A stretch of DNA of 64,000 nucleotides, from assembly GCA_020025205.1 (NCBI GenBank), contig JAHHSO010000007.1:8272-72271 (forward strand), written 5' to 3'. The notes beneath the pieces were generated by a model. It saw nothing but the letters and a program-made list of their open reading frames with translations, made no database searches and was not told the origin of the DNA. The translations under genes were made by a program, and so were the position numbers. Below are positions 1-7,802 of this stretch, piece after piece; the first letter of the stretch is position 1; every line of letters begins with the position of its first letter. This stretch comes from Christensenellaceae bacterium. GTDB lineage: Bacteria > Bacillota > Clostridia > Christensenellales > Aristaeellaceae.

Positions 1-918
1 CGCAAAGATGAAGCCTGCGAAAAGAGTTCGGACATTGCCGAACTGCTTCAAAAGCGCCAGCAGCTCTTCTTTGGCGGAATGCGCCGGGCATTTGCTGCAC
101 CTGCTCAGGCCAGAGAAATCTCCGATTCGATGCGCCGGGAGATGGAGGGGATCAACGCCGGGCTCAGAAAGGCACTGCGCGGATGCGGTCTTCCGGAAGA
201 TTATTTGCAGCCGGTTTACCGCTGTTCCATTTGCAAGGATACGGGGTATGTGGGCGAACCGGTTCATGAACCCTGTATCTGCCTCAAGCGCGCCGTGCTC
301 AACAAGCTCTATGAGAATGAAGGTTTGCAGGGGCTTGAAAATGAAAATTTCGAGATGTTCAATGAAAATCTGTTCCCGGATACGCCTTTTGAGAATATGA
401 AAGGAAATCAGCGTGCCTTTATTCGCCGCTGCAGGAAATTCTGCGAGGATTATGCGGATTCGTTTGAAGCCAACGCGGGCAAGGGAATTTTCATGTTCGG
501 CGCATCTGGGCTGGGCAAAACCTTTCTGATGAACTGTGTCGCACAACGCGTGTTGGAGCGCGGGTATTCTGTTGTCGTCATTTCGGCGTACAAACTGATG
601 GAAACCATGCGCAAATATCAGTTCAGCGGCGAAGGCGTGGAGCAGGTACAGGACATGCTGACGTGTGATCTGCTGGCTATTGATGATCTGGGCAGCGAGC
701 CAATGTTCCGCGAGGTGACTACAAGCGCGTTGTATCATATTGTAAGTGAGCGCTGCAATGCCAATCGTTCGATGATTGTGACATCCAACTGCGATACGGA
801 ACAGCTCTATGAGAAGTATGGCGACCGAATTGGGGCGAGGCTGACGAACCCGAGCAGGATGAGTGTGATCCAGTTTATGGGGGTCGATGTGCGCCGCTTT
901 ACAAGGCCGAATGAATAG
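1..918 (+). CDS. DnaC/DnaI-like replicative helicase loader, 5' end cut by window
   Basis: The reading frame is open back to base 1, so the N terminus lies outside the window; 305 residues are visible. A zinc-site-like cysteine cluster (CSIC near base 223, CIC near base 275) is followed by an AAA+ ATPase core with Walker A GASGLGKT (about bases 499-522) and Walker B LLAIDDLG (about 670-693). This Cys cluster plus ATPase layout is known from clostridial DnaC/DnaI-type proteins that load the replicative helicase DnaB/DnaC at the origin. DnaD/DnaB-type partners, which often precede it, would be upstream and cannot be seen. A terminator follows directly. An IstB-like transposition ATPase is the main alternative, but no transposase is next to it. 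Confidence 0.85.
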   Translation, partial: RKDEACEKSSDIAELLQKRQQLFFGGMRRAFAAPAQAREISDSMRREMEGINAGLRKALRGCGLPEDYLQPVYRCSICKDTGYVGEPVHEPCICLKRAVLNKLYENEGLQGLENENFEMFNENLFPDTPFENMKGNQRAFIRRCRKFCEDYADSFEANAGKGIFMFGASGLGKTFLMNCVAQRVLERGYSVVVISAYKLMETMRKYQFSGEGVEQVQDMLTCDLLAIDDLGSEPMFREVTTSALYHIVSERCNANRSMIVTSNCDTEQLYEKYGDRIGARLTNPSRMSVIQFMGVDVRRFTRPNE

Positions 919-926
919 AACAGCAT

Positions 927-961
927 AAAAAGGCGGGGAATGCGGGTTCCCTGCCTTTTTT
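927..961 (+). terminator. Intrinsic terminator of the helicase loader gene
   Basis: The arm AAAAAGGCGGGGAA pairs with TTCCCTGCCTTTTTT across a short GC-rich loop and ends in a T tract. It starts 9 bases after the stop codon. Confidence 0.85.
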
Positions 962-990
962 GAATGAAAACCGGACATTTCAAAGCAGAT

Positions 991-1022
991 AAAAAGGCTG
1001 AGGACGAAACCTCAGCCTTTTT
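991..1022 (-). terminator. Bidirectional terminator between convergent genes, serving the PBP gene
   Basis: AAAAAGGCTGAGG and CCTCAGCCTTTTT form a perfect stem with loop ACGAAA. There are A and T tracts on both sides, so it can work on both strands. It lies 15 bp downstream of the minus-strand PBP stop. Confidence 0.85.
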
Positions 1023-1036
1023 GAATCAACATTGTT

Positions 1037-3841
1037 TTACAGGAGACCTGCCGCCTGCAGCTGACTGCGCAGATTGGCTGTTGCACCCTGAAGCGAGTTA
1101 TAGTCAATCGGGGAGATGGAAAGCAGCGTCTGAACAGCGCTGATGGCTGTGTTGATCTGGCGGCGCATTTCGTTGGAGACATTAGGCGATGTGCCCACCA
1201 GCTGATACGCCTGAAGCGTCAGATTGTATGCGTCATCGACAATCGTTTCCAACTCGGACGGGGGCTGTGCTGCGGTATAGGCATCGTGAATCGGGCAGGC
1301 ATGCTGGTCAATATCGGATTGACTCTTGAGCGTAGCGAACTGCCCCAGATATTCGCGGATGGTATCACCATAACTGTCGATAGCGTCATAAAGCGGATGG
1401 CCGCGCGGAATCAGCACAATGCCGCGATCTTCAACGACCTGCGCCGGACAGTATTCCGTAGCGAGCAGGCCGGATTCCGTGCAGATGCTGACGGTTTTAT
1501 GCATGCTGCAATAGGACGTTGGGACGCTGTTCTGATCCCAATAGTCGGTAATGGTCTTGTAGCCGTTGAGATCGTGATAACAGGCATCTGTGGCGAGCTG
1601 CCCGCTGACGCCGCATGTGGTTGCGCGCACAAGACCGTAATCCGATGGCGCGCCGTCAATGATCTCGCGGGAATCCAAGCCCTTGGCACGGTGGATCTTT
1701 TCCATGAAAGACTGCCAGAGCGGCGCGGCTGCATTGCCGCCCGTTGCTTTGGAGGTCAGGGCCTTGTAGTTGTCGTGGCCAACCCAGACAGAGGCAGAGT
1801 ACCAGCCGGTCATGCCGGCGAAAAATACGCCCTTGCTGTCGGAGTTGGTGCCGGTTTTTCCGGCAACCACCTGAGAAGCAATTTTAGCTTTGGAACCGGT
1901 ACCGTTCTGAATGGCATCCTTGAGCATGTCCACAACGAGGTAAGCCGTGGAGGGCTTGAAAACCTGATGACGTTCCTGCTGCTGATGCATGTCCACAACG
2001 ACGTTTCCGTTGCCGTCAAGGATGCGCGAGAAGGAGAGCGGCTGCTGGTAAACACCTTTATTTGCGATGGTGCCGAATGCGACAGCCATTTGCACGGGCG
2101 TAATACCGGAAGAACCGAGTGCCAGCCCGAAGGGATCGGCATTGATGTTCTTATCTTCAATGCCCATCAGATGCAGGTATTCAACTGCGCGTGAAACGCC
2201 TACATAGGTCATCAAAACCTGCGCAGTGGCAGTATTGGAAGAACTGCGCAGGGCATTTCTCAGAGACTGAGGTCCCTTGTATTTGCCGCCGCCGTAGTTG
2301 TGAGGCCAGGAGTCCCTGCCGCTGCCATCCTTCCAGCCCCTGATGGGGACAGGCATGTTGTAGGCGATGGAAGCGGGGGAAGCGCCCAGGTCAATAGCCG
2401 GCGCATAGACGGTAAGAGGCTTAATGGACGAGCCAACCGGCATATTCATATCACAGGCGCGGTTGAGCGTTTTGCGGGTTGTCGGCTTATAGCGCCCGCC
2501 GACAATGGCTTTGAGTTCGCCGGAGCGATAGTCAAACACGCAAGCAGCAGCCTGAGGCTGTTCAATTTCGGTATATGTGCCGTCCGCATTGCGGGCTTGA
2601 TACACCTTGTCGGACGGATCGCGCAGACGGGGATATTTGTCCCAGGTGGCCAGCGTATCTTCCACAATCTGCTGAATTTCCGTATCCAGACAGAGGTAGA
2701 CGCTGTATCCGCCGGTGCGCAGCTTGTTTTCCATCGCATAGCGGTTGGCAGAGGTGTTCTCAAGGCCGTTGATGTGCAGGAATGTGTCCACCACATCGCT
2801 GATGGCGTATTCGACATAGTGCGGATAGGCGTACATATCTGTCGAAGCAGGCGATTTTTCCAATACATGGGCAGTGGAACGGTCAAGCGCCGCCTGATAT
2901 TCCTGAGCGGAAATCAGACCGTTTTCACGCATGGCACGCAGCACATAGTCGGTGCGGTTGTTGGTGATGTCCGGGGTTTTGCTGCCCTCGGTATTGCGGG
3001 TGTAGAAATTGGCGCGGGGATTGTAGTAGTTCGGGCTTCTGGTCATGCCGGCCAGCATGGCGCATTCGCGCAGGGTTAAATCCTGCAAATCCTTGCCAAA
3101 GTAGCCGTAAGCCGCCACGCGCACGCCGTAATAGCTGCCGCCCAGAAAGATGGTGTTGAGGTAGCTTTCCAGAATTTGATCCTTGGTGTATCGCGTTTCC
3201 AGTTCCATGGCGAGGTAAGCTTCCTGCAATTTGCGCTTATAGCTTTGTTCGCTGGACAGAACGGTCTGTTTAATCAGCTGCTGAGTGATGGTTGAGCCGC
3301 CCTGCGTAGAGCCGGTGGTGAAGTTTGAAACCAGCGCACCGATGATGCGCTTGACATCCACGCCGTTATGCTCATAAAAGCGGGCATCTTCAACGGCAAT
3401 GAAGGCTTTTTGCAGCATTTCGGGGATTTCGTCAATGGAGACCATGATACGGTCTTCGGTGCCCTTATAGTCTGTGATGAGATTGCCTTGAGCGTCATAG
3501 ATGAAGGAAGTCTTATCCTGAGCGTTGAGGGCTGCCAAATCCAGCGTAGGCGCTGTATCGACAAACGCTTTGGCAATGCCGACGACAGCACCTAAAAGAG
3601 CCAGAATGGCGCACAGGAAAAGGATTACTGTCAGCCGGATGGTGGAGGTTGTCACGCTGAGAATGAAGTTGGGCACCTTTGTCCGGGGTTTAAAAATGGA
3701 GCGGGTCTTTTTTTCTGCCGGCCGGGAGACTGTAGGCTCCGGCATCCGGCGCATATCCATGCGTGTTTTATCCAAATCACTGCCGCTGCCGACAGGGGGG
3801 AGCGGCGCGTTTTTCTTTTGTTTTTTGTCGCGTTTGGGCAT
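1037..3841 (-). CDS. Class A penicillin-binding protein (PBP1A type)
   Basis: This 934-residue bifunctional peptidoglycan synthase polymerises lipid II and cross-links stem peptides at the outer membrane face. A basic cytoplasmic tail (1-65) precedes one membrane anchor (about 67-92). The GT51 glycosyltransferase carries EDARFYEHNG (151-160, catalytic Glu) and GGSTITQQL (181-189). The transpeptidase shows SSIK (471-474), SSN (534-536) and KTGT (662-665). The start MPKRDKK was chosen because AAGGAGG lies 5 bases upstream; the frame stays open further upstream but there it only shadows yunB. The C-terminal tail beyond the transpeptidase is long and has no recognised domain. It is transcribed divergently from yunB. 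Confidence 0.93.
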   Translation of the reverse strand: MPKRDKKQKKNAPLPPVGSGSDLDKTRMDMRRMPEPTVSRPAEKKTRSIFKPRTKVPNFILSVTTSTIRLTVILFLCAILALLGAVVGIAKAFVDTAPTLDLAALNAQDKTSFIYDAQGNLITDYKGTEDRIMVSIDEIPEMLQKAFIAVEDARFYEHNGVDVKRIIGALVSNFTTGSTQGGSTITQQLIKQTVLSSEQSYKRKLQEAYLAMELETRYTKDQILESYLNTIFLGGSYYGVRVAAYGYFGKDLQDLTLRECAMLAGMTRSPNYYNPRANFYTRNTEGSKTPDITNNRTDYVLRAMRENGLISAQEYQAALDRSTAHVLEKSPASTDMYAYPHYVEYAISDVVDTFLHINGLENTSANRYAMENKLRTGGYSVYLCLDTEIQQIVEDTLATWDKYPRLRDPSDKVYQARNADGTYTEIEQPQAAACVFDYRSGELKAIVGGRYKPTTRKTLNRACDMNMPVGSSIKPLTVYAPAIDLGASPASIAYNMPVPIRGWKDGSGRDSWPHNYGGGKYKGPQSLRNALRSSSNTATAQVLMTYVGVSRAVEYLHLMGIEDKNINADPFGLALGSSGITPVQMAVAFGTIANKGVYQQPLSFSRILDGNGNVVVDMHQQQERHQVFKPSTAYLVVDMLKDAIQNGTGSKAKIASQVVAGKTGTNSDSKGVFFAGMTGWYSASVWVGHDNYKALTSKATGGNAAAPLWQSFMEKIHRAKGLDSREIIDGAPSDYGLVRATTCGVSGQLATDACYHDLNGYKTITDYWDQNSVPTSYCSMHKTVSICTESGLLATEYCPAQVVEDRGIVLIPRGHPLYDAIDSYGDTIREYLGQFATLKSQSDIDQHACPIHDAYTAAQPPSELETIVDDAYNLTLQAYQLVGTSPNVSNEMRRQINTAISAVQTLLSISPIDYNSLQGATANLRSQLQAAGLL

Positions 3842-3998
3842 GAGAATCCTCCTTGCGCAAGAGTTTGTGCTTATTATACCACATCTTGACGCTAAACGCA
3901 TCACAAAAGCAAAACTTGGCAGGCTTTGAAATACAGCGGAATGGCAAAAAAGTTTTACGAGAAGGAGAAAATGTGAGCAAAGAGAGGGAGGAAAAGAG

Positions 3999-4673
3999 AT
4001 GGAAGAGAAGCTCAGGTATTTTTCTGCCCGGGTAAGAAGACAAAGGCTGATGCGCAGAATCGTCCTGATTTTTCTTTTGTTTGCAGTGGTTCTTCTGCTG
4101 GTGGACAGAAATTTTAAGCCGCTTGTGTTTTCGCTTGCAGAAGCACGATCGGCAGCACTGGCAACGGAAGCGCTCAACGGAGCAATTACGGAAGCACTTG
4201 GAGATGACGTGGAATACGATGACCTGATGAATGTCAAGATGGATGAAAAAGGGCAGGTTGCACTCCTGTCGGCCAATACGATGCGGATGAATAAACTGGC
4301 GGACAGTGTTCGCGATGCAGCCATGCGCAGGCTCGATCAGATGAGCGGCGAGCAGGTTCGGGTACCGATGGGCGCGGCCCTTGGACTGACGCTTTTTGCA
4401 GGCAGCGGTCCGGGCATTCCCGTATCTATTGTGCCGGTCGGTTCTGTGACGGCCAACTTTGAGACGGAGTTTGAAGCTTGCGGCATCAATCAGACGCGCC
4501 ACAAGGTCTATTTGCAGCTGTCTGGAAAAATCAGAATTGTCATCCCAACAGGTGCTAAAACATCGGAAGTCAGCGTTGATGTGCTGGTGGCAGAGTCCAT
4601 TATCGTAGGCGGTGTGCCGGAAGGCTTTGTTGGCTACAAACTGTCGGAAGAAGAAATGAACCTTGTACCGTAG
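3999..4673 (+). CDS. yunB: Sporulation protein YunB
   Basis: A 224-residue membrane-anchored protein with an N-terminal transmembrane segment (about 20-38) after a basic cytoplasmic start. The rest is extracytoplasmic and includes the conserved VPMGAALGLTLFAGSGPGIPV-type region around residues 121-142 and a C-terminal part like that of YunB. In Bacillus subtilis yunB is a sigma-E gene needed for efficient sporulation; its biochemical role is unknown. The start is supported by AGGGAGG seven bases upstream. A strong terminator follows at 4704-4741. With spo0A just downstream, it marks a spore-forming lineage. Confidence 0.85.
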   Translation: MEEKLRYFSARVRRQRLMRRIVLIFLLFAVVLLLVDRNFKPLVFSLAEARSAALATEALNGAITEALGDDVEYDDLMNVKMDEKGQVALLSANTMRMNKLADSVRDAAMRRLDQMSGEQVRVPMGAALGLTLFAGSGPGIPVSIVPVGSVTANFETEFEACGINQTRHKVYLQLSGKIRIVIPTGAKTSEVSVDVLVAESIIVGGVPEGFVGYKLSEEEMNLVP

Positions 4674-4703
4674 AATGTGGGATTAAAGAAAGGCCGCAGA
4701 ATG

Positions 4704-4741
4704 AAAAGGGGGAAGCGCTCGGCAGCGGCGCTTCCCCTTTT
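4704..4741 (+). terminator. Intrinsic terminator after yunB
   Basis: AAAAGGGGGAAGCGC pairs with GCGCTTCCCCTTTT (one bulged G) around an eight-base loop, ending in a T run. It isolates yunB from spo0A. The remaining roughly 280 bases up to the spo0A promoter are AT-rich and show no convincing gene. Confidence 0.85.
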
Positions 4742-5022
4742 AGCACAAAAGAAAGGAGACGGCGTGAAAATGCCGCATTTTCCTCATATAGTTTCTTTGC
4801 TGATTCAGCGGTGAACAGGAGCGGCAAGCAAATGAAAAAGGGGGCATACGTTGTGACAGAAAAATTCCATGTGCCAGACAGAATGGAACATAGAGAGTAA
4901 TTTGTCCATATATTCGGATTTTGTGATGCAAAGTGTCTGCGTTTTTTGACGATTTCGATTCTAAAGCATGATTTCACACATATAAATGAAAAGTAAGACG
5001 ATGAAAAACGCCAAAATTAGCC

Positions 5023-5051
5023 TTTTCATTTTCCCAAATATGTGATAAAAT
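5023..5051 (+). promoter_or_regulatory. Candidate sigma-A promoter of spo0A
   Basis: TTTTCA, a 17-bp spacer and TAAAAT, with TG one base before the -10 (extended -10). It lies 67 bp upstream of the GTG start. A sigma-H promoter, usual for spo0A, could not be identified with confidence. Confidence 0.4.
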
Positions 5052-5117
5052 GTTCACAAAACACAGGATAGATCATGCCAATATGGGACTATTTAATAAT
5101 GTGCAGGAGGCGGTAAC

Positions 5118-5912
5118 GTGGAAGAGGTCAGGGTCGTTGTGGCAGATGACAATGTTCAGCTGCGGGATATGGTGTGCGAGTACCTGGATGAACAAAGCGG
5201 TATTGCAGTGGTCGGCGCGGCAGAGAATGGCGTAGAGGCACTGAAGATGGTGGAGGAAAAGGAGCCGGATGTGCTGGTATGTGATATGATCATGCCGCAG
5301 ATGGACGGCTATGGTGTTCTGGAAAGGCTTCAAGCCATGAAACTTTCCAAACGCCCCGGAGTGATTGCACTGACTGCACTTGGCCGGGATGACTTCATCT
5401 CAAGGGCGATCAACTTGGGCGTTAATTATTATATGGTCAAGCCATTTGACTTCATGATGCTTGCTCAGCGCGTTTATGAGGCGGCGGGGGAAAGTCTGCG
5501 GGCGGAAGCGGTTGGCGTGAGAATGATACAGGAAACAACCGCAAAGACGGGCACGGAAAGTTTGGAAGAGCGGATTGCCAACTTGTTTTTGACGGTGGGT
5601 ATTCCGGCTCATATCAAAGGATATCAGTTTCTGCGCGAAGCTGTACAAATGGTCATTGAAAATCCGGAGCTGATGGGGCGAATTACAAAGGAGCTGTATC
5701 CGGGAATTGCACACCGGTTTGGCACAACAGCCAGCAAGGTGGAACGTGCCATTCGCCATGCCATTGAGGTGGCGTGGAACAGAGGCCGCATCGAAGCACT
5801 GGACGAGGCATTCGGAAGGAATGTCTGCTCTTTGGAAGATAAGCCGACAAACGGCGAATTTATTGCGCTTGTCGCGGATCGGCTGAGCATAGAAAAGCGC
5901 TCGGCATCCTGA
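5118..5912 (+). CDS. spo0A: Sporulation master regulator Spo0A
   Basis: A 264-residue response regulator. The receiver domain has the acidic pair D10/D11, phosphoacceptor D56 (VCDMIMP), T86 and K108 (VKPF). The C-terminal effector domain (about 145-255) has the Spo0A-specific DNA-binding helix around HRFGTTASKVERAIRHAIE. Phosphorylated Spo0A binds TGNCGAA boxes and starts sporulation. The GTG start follows AGGAGG with 7 bases spacing. It is flanked by terminators and seems monocistronic; the spoIVB gene that commonly precedes spo0A in this phylum is not here. Two 0A-like boxes near 16.9 kb suggest one target inside this window. Confidence 0.97.
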   Translation: MEEVRVVVADDNVQLRDMVCEYLDEQSGIAVVGAAENGVEALKMVEEKEPDVLVCDMIMPQMDGYGVLERLQAMKLSKRPGVIALTALGRDDFISRAINLGVNYYMVKPFDFMMLAQRVYEAAGESLRAEAVGVRMIQETTAKTGTESLEERIANLFLTVGIPAHIKGYQFLREAVQMVIENPELMGRITKELYPGIAHRFGTTASKVERAIRHAIEVAWNRGRIEALDEAFGRNVCSLEDKPTNGEFIALVADRLSIEKRSAS

Positions 5913-5952
5913 AAAAATTGAAAATGCCGCATAGCATGCGGAAAAATATGAG

Positions 5953-5988
5953 GCAGCATTTAAGAAAATTAAATGCTGCTGATTTTTT
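5953..5988 (+). terminator. Intrinsic terminator after spo0A
   Basis: GCAGCATTTA and TAAATGCTGC form a 10-bp stem with a seven-base loop, followed by TGATTTTTT. A smaller hairpin CCGCAT-AGC-ATGCGG lies at 5927-5941. Confidence 0.8.
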
Positions 5989-6101
5989 ATGGAGGCCGCG
6001 GACACAATACAGGTCACCGGTTCTGCCATCGGCGGATAAACAGAATATGAAACGTTTAAAAAAGGAGAAACAGAAAAAATAGAACTTTTTTGCACGAAAG
6101 A

Positions 6102-6110
6102 TGATATAAT
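6102..6110 (+). promoter_or_regulatory. Extended -10 promoter element before the ArsC-like gene
   Basis: TGATATAAT is a perfect extended -10 about 50 bp upstream of the start codon. No good -35 was seen. Confidence 0.5.
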
Positions 6111-6161
6111 TTGAGGCGCTTGCTTATTGCTTGACGGTTAGAAGGAAAGGAAGGATAAAAT

Positions 6162-6518
6162 ATGACTTTTCTGTGTTATGAACGCTGTTCTACGTGCAAA
6201 AAGGCGAAAGCTTTTCTGGAAGCGGCAGGGGTGGCGTTTGATGTGCGGGACATCAAGAACGAGCATCCCGATCAGCAGGAACTTGAGATCCTGTGGAAAA
6301 AAAGTGGTTTGCCGCTCAGACGGTTTTTCAACACCAGCGGACAGCTGTACAGGGAACAAAACCTCAAGGAGCGTTTGCCCCAAATGACGCAGGAAGAACA
6401 ATTGAAACTGCTCGCTTCGGATGGCATGCTGGTCAAGCGTCCTATGCTCATCGGGGAAGATTTTGTTCTGGTGGGCTTTAAGGAAGACGAGTGGAAGAAG
6501 AAGCTGGAAATGCAATAA
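6162..6518 (+). CDS. ArsC/Spx-family thioredoxin-fold protein
   Basis: 118 residues, full length for the family. The N-terminal CSTC motif (C9-C12), with an extra Cys at position 5, matches the ArsC/Spx/YffB glutaredoxin-like fold. Residues 85-99 (SDGMLVKRPMLIGED) contain the family's KRP motif, which binds substrate oxyanions in arsenate reductases. No arsenic-resistance genes lie nearby, so a redox or regulatory role like Spx or MgsR is as likely as arsenate reduction. The Spx residues for RNA polymerase contact were not verified. It has its own promoter and terminator, so it is probably monocistronic. Confidence 0.82.
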   Translation: MTFLCYERCSTCKKAKAFLEAAGVAFDVRDIKNEHPDQQELEILWKKSGLPLRRFFNTSGQLYREQNLKERLPQMTQEEQLKLLASDGMLVKRPMLIGEDFVLVGFKEDEWKKKLEMQ

Positions 6519-6519
6519 A

Positions 6520-6557
6520 AAATGCCGCTGTCAGCCGCGAAGCTGTCAGCGGTTTTT
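6520..6557 (+). terminator. Terminator after the ArsC-like gene
   Basis: CCGCTG-T-CAGC pairs with GCTG-T-CAGCGG with one internal T-T mismatch, ending in TTTTTT. It separates convergent genes. Confidence 0.8.
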
Positions 6558-6596
6558 TGATTGAAATGTTGTTTGCAAAGGCAACAAAAAGATGAA

Positions 6597-7571
6597 TTAG
6601 TTTTCGAAGCGGAACTGCTGCCCCATAACCAGAGGGAAGATGCGAAGCTCCGAAGCGTCCAGATTTTCTTTGTGCATGTCGATTGCGGTGATTTGGCTGT
6701 TTTCGTAGGTGGTGTAATAGTAAATGCCGCGTGTGGTATTGCAGCAGGAGGAGTAGAGCGTATACTCGTAACGGTCCCCCTGAACATGGGAAATGCCGCG
6801 CTGCTGATAAACAGAACCGAGCACATGGAAAAACTGGCTTACATTGGAAGATTCAGTTTTGCCGCAGCGGGAGTTATGCAGCGTGAAGGCTGCCTTTACA
6901 AAACGAGACATTGAAGAAGGATCACCCGGCAGACCCATGGAGCCCATGCCCAAACAATAGGTCTTCAGGTCAAGCTGGTCGGAAAAATGATTTTCAGGCG
7001 CTTCAGGCGACAAACTCATATAATTGTTGAGCACGCTCAGATGAACAGGGAACGGGGGATTGTTGGTCATGACCCCAACCGGGTTTTCATAGACGTGAAG
7101 GCCATCTTTCATACATTCTACCACGATGGAGGATTCACTGTCTGCGATCATCCAGTGCAGCGGAGCAACCGGCATTTCAGGAGAAAAGGCGAGGTCGATC
7201 AGCTGAATGCGTTCGATCAGCTTGCGTGCCTGGTCAACTGTTTGACACTGTCCCAGAATCCAGGGGATAAATTCAAACGGCGTTATGTTGTCGCGCTGGG
7301 GATCTTCTTCTTTGAATGCAGCATTTCCAGGAAAATTCAGCCCGGCCATGCTCAGCCCGCGCTCGTTGGTTGCTTCAAAATAAAGAGGATAGTGATTGGC
7401 GTTGGCGGCCATGCCGATGAGCGCATAATGCGTTTTCATTTCGGGCATGCGGCGGAAGACGAATGGATAGTTTCTGGGGGTCACGATGACAGATTCCCCA
7501 TAGGAACAATCCAGATCGAGATTGCGCCCAAAGTAATGGTCGATAGATTTGAGACTGATTGCCGTACACAT
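6597..7571 (-). CDS. Choloylglycine hydrolase family (linear amide C-N hydrolase)
   Basis: 324 residues. The protein begins Met-Cys-Thr, so removal of Met exposes Cys as the N-terminal nucleophile, the hallmark of this Ntn-hydrolase family. R16 (GRNLDLD), the VMTNNPPF segment and the Arg in SMSRFVKAAF correspond to other active-site residues of bile salt hydrolases and penicillin V acylases. It cleaves linear amide bonds; whether the substrate is conjugated bile salt or another N-acyl amide cannot be told from sequence alone. The ATG with AAGGAGG eight bases upstream was taken because it places Cys at position 2; a longer frame exists. There is no signal peptide, so it acts in the cytoplasm. 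Confidence 0.9.
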   Translation of the reverse strand: MCTAISLKSIDHYFGRNLDLDCSYGESVIVTPRNYPFVFRRMPEMKTHYALIGMAANANHYPLYFEATNERGLSMAGLNFPGNAAFKEEDPQRDNITPFEFIPWILGQCQTVDQARKLIERIQLIDLAFSPEMPVAPLHWMIADSESSIVVECMKDGLHVYENPVGVMTNNPPFPVHLSVLNNYMSLSPEAPENHFSDQLDLKTYCLGMGSMGLPGDPSSMSRFVKAAFTLHNSRCGKTESSNVSQFFHVLGSVYQQRGISHVQGDRYEYTLYSSCCNTTRGIYYYTTYENSQITAIDMHKENLDASELRIFPLVMGQQFRFEN

Positions 7572-7650
7572 GGCGATGTCCTCCTTCTTATGGTGGGATG
7601 AATGTGCTGTCAGGATGTTCCAATCCAAGAAAGAACATTCATGTATTAGA

Positions 7651-7656
7651 ATTATA
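7651..7656 (-). promoter_or_regulatory. -10 element of the choloylglycine hydrolase gene
   Basis: On the minus strand there is a perfect TATAAT about 80 bp upstream of the start. The -35 is not clear. Confidence 0.35.
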
Positions 7657-7743
7657 GCACGATTTTGAACCAATTGAGAAGAAAGCTGCTTGTGGTCAGG
7701 GAAAGATTGGCGGGAATCCCCATTCTTTTTTTTCGCGTAAGCC

Positions 7744-7772
7744 TTGCCATTTTGGACGCAAAAGGGTACAAT
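7744..7772 (+). promoter_or_regulatory. Sigma-A promoter of tilS-hpt-ftsH
   Basis: TTGCCA, 17 bp, TACAAT, located 31 bp upstream of the tilS start. Confidence 0.7.
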
Positions 7773-7802
7773 ATATCATGTGTAGATAGGAGCAGAAGAT
7801 TG

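Noticed and set aside
1..918. IstB transposition helper ATPase.
   Set aside because: The CxxC zinc-like cluster and absence of an IstA transposase favour the helicase loader.
1286..3079. Long open frames on the plus strand inside the PBP gene.
   Set aside because: They are antisense shadows of the PBP coding sequence, with no ribosome sites or protein-family resemblance.
3842..4324. Extension of the class A PBP frame by 161 residues beyond its start.
   Set aside because: It lies antisense to yunB, has no ribosome site and does not resemble PBP sequence; the AAGGAGG-preceded ATG is clearly the start.
4850..4890. A sigma-H-like promoter for spo0A (AGAAAAAT and GAAT).
   Set aside because: The -35 has a mismatch in the core and the spacing is 13, longer than the usual 11-12; not strong enough to list.
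4930..4960. A degenerate 0A box (TGACGAT) upstream of spo0A.
   Set aside because: It lacks the final A of the TGNCGAA core, and such sequences occur by chance at this base composition.
5989..6039. A 16-residue open frame ending VTGSAIGG after the spo0A terminator, similar to an L-serine dehydratase motif.
   Set aside because: Too short, no partner subunit and no continuing homology on any frame; most likely chance or a fragment too small to name.
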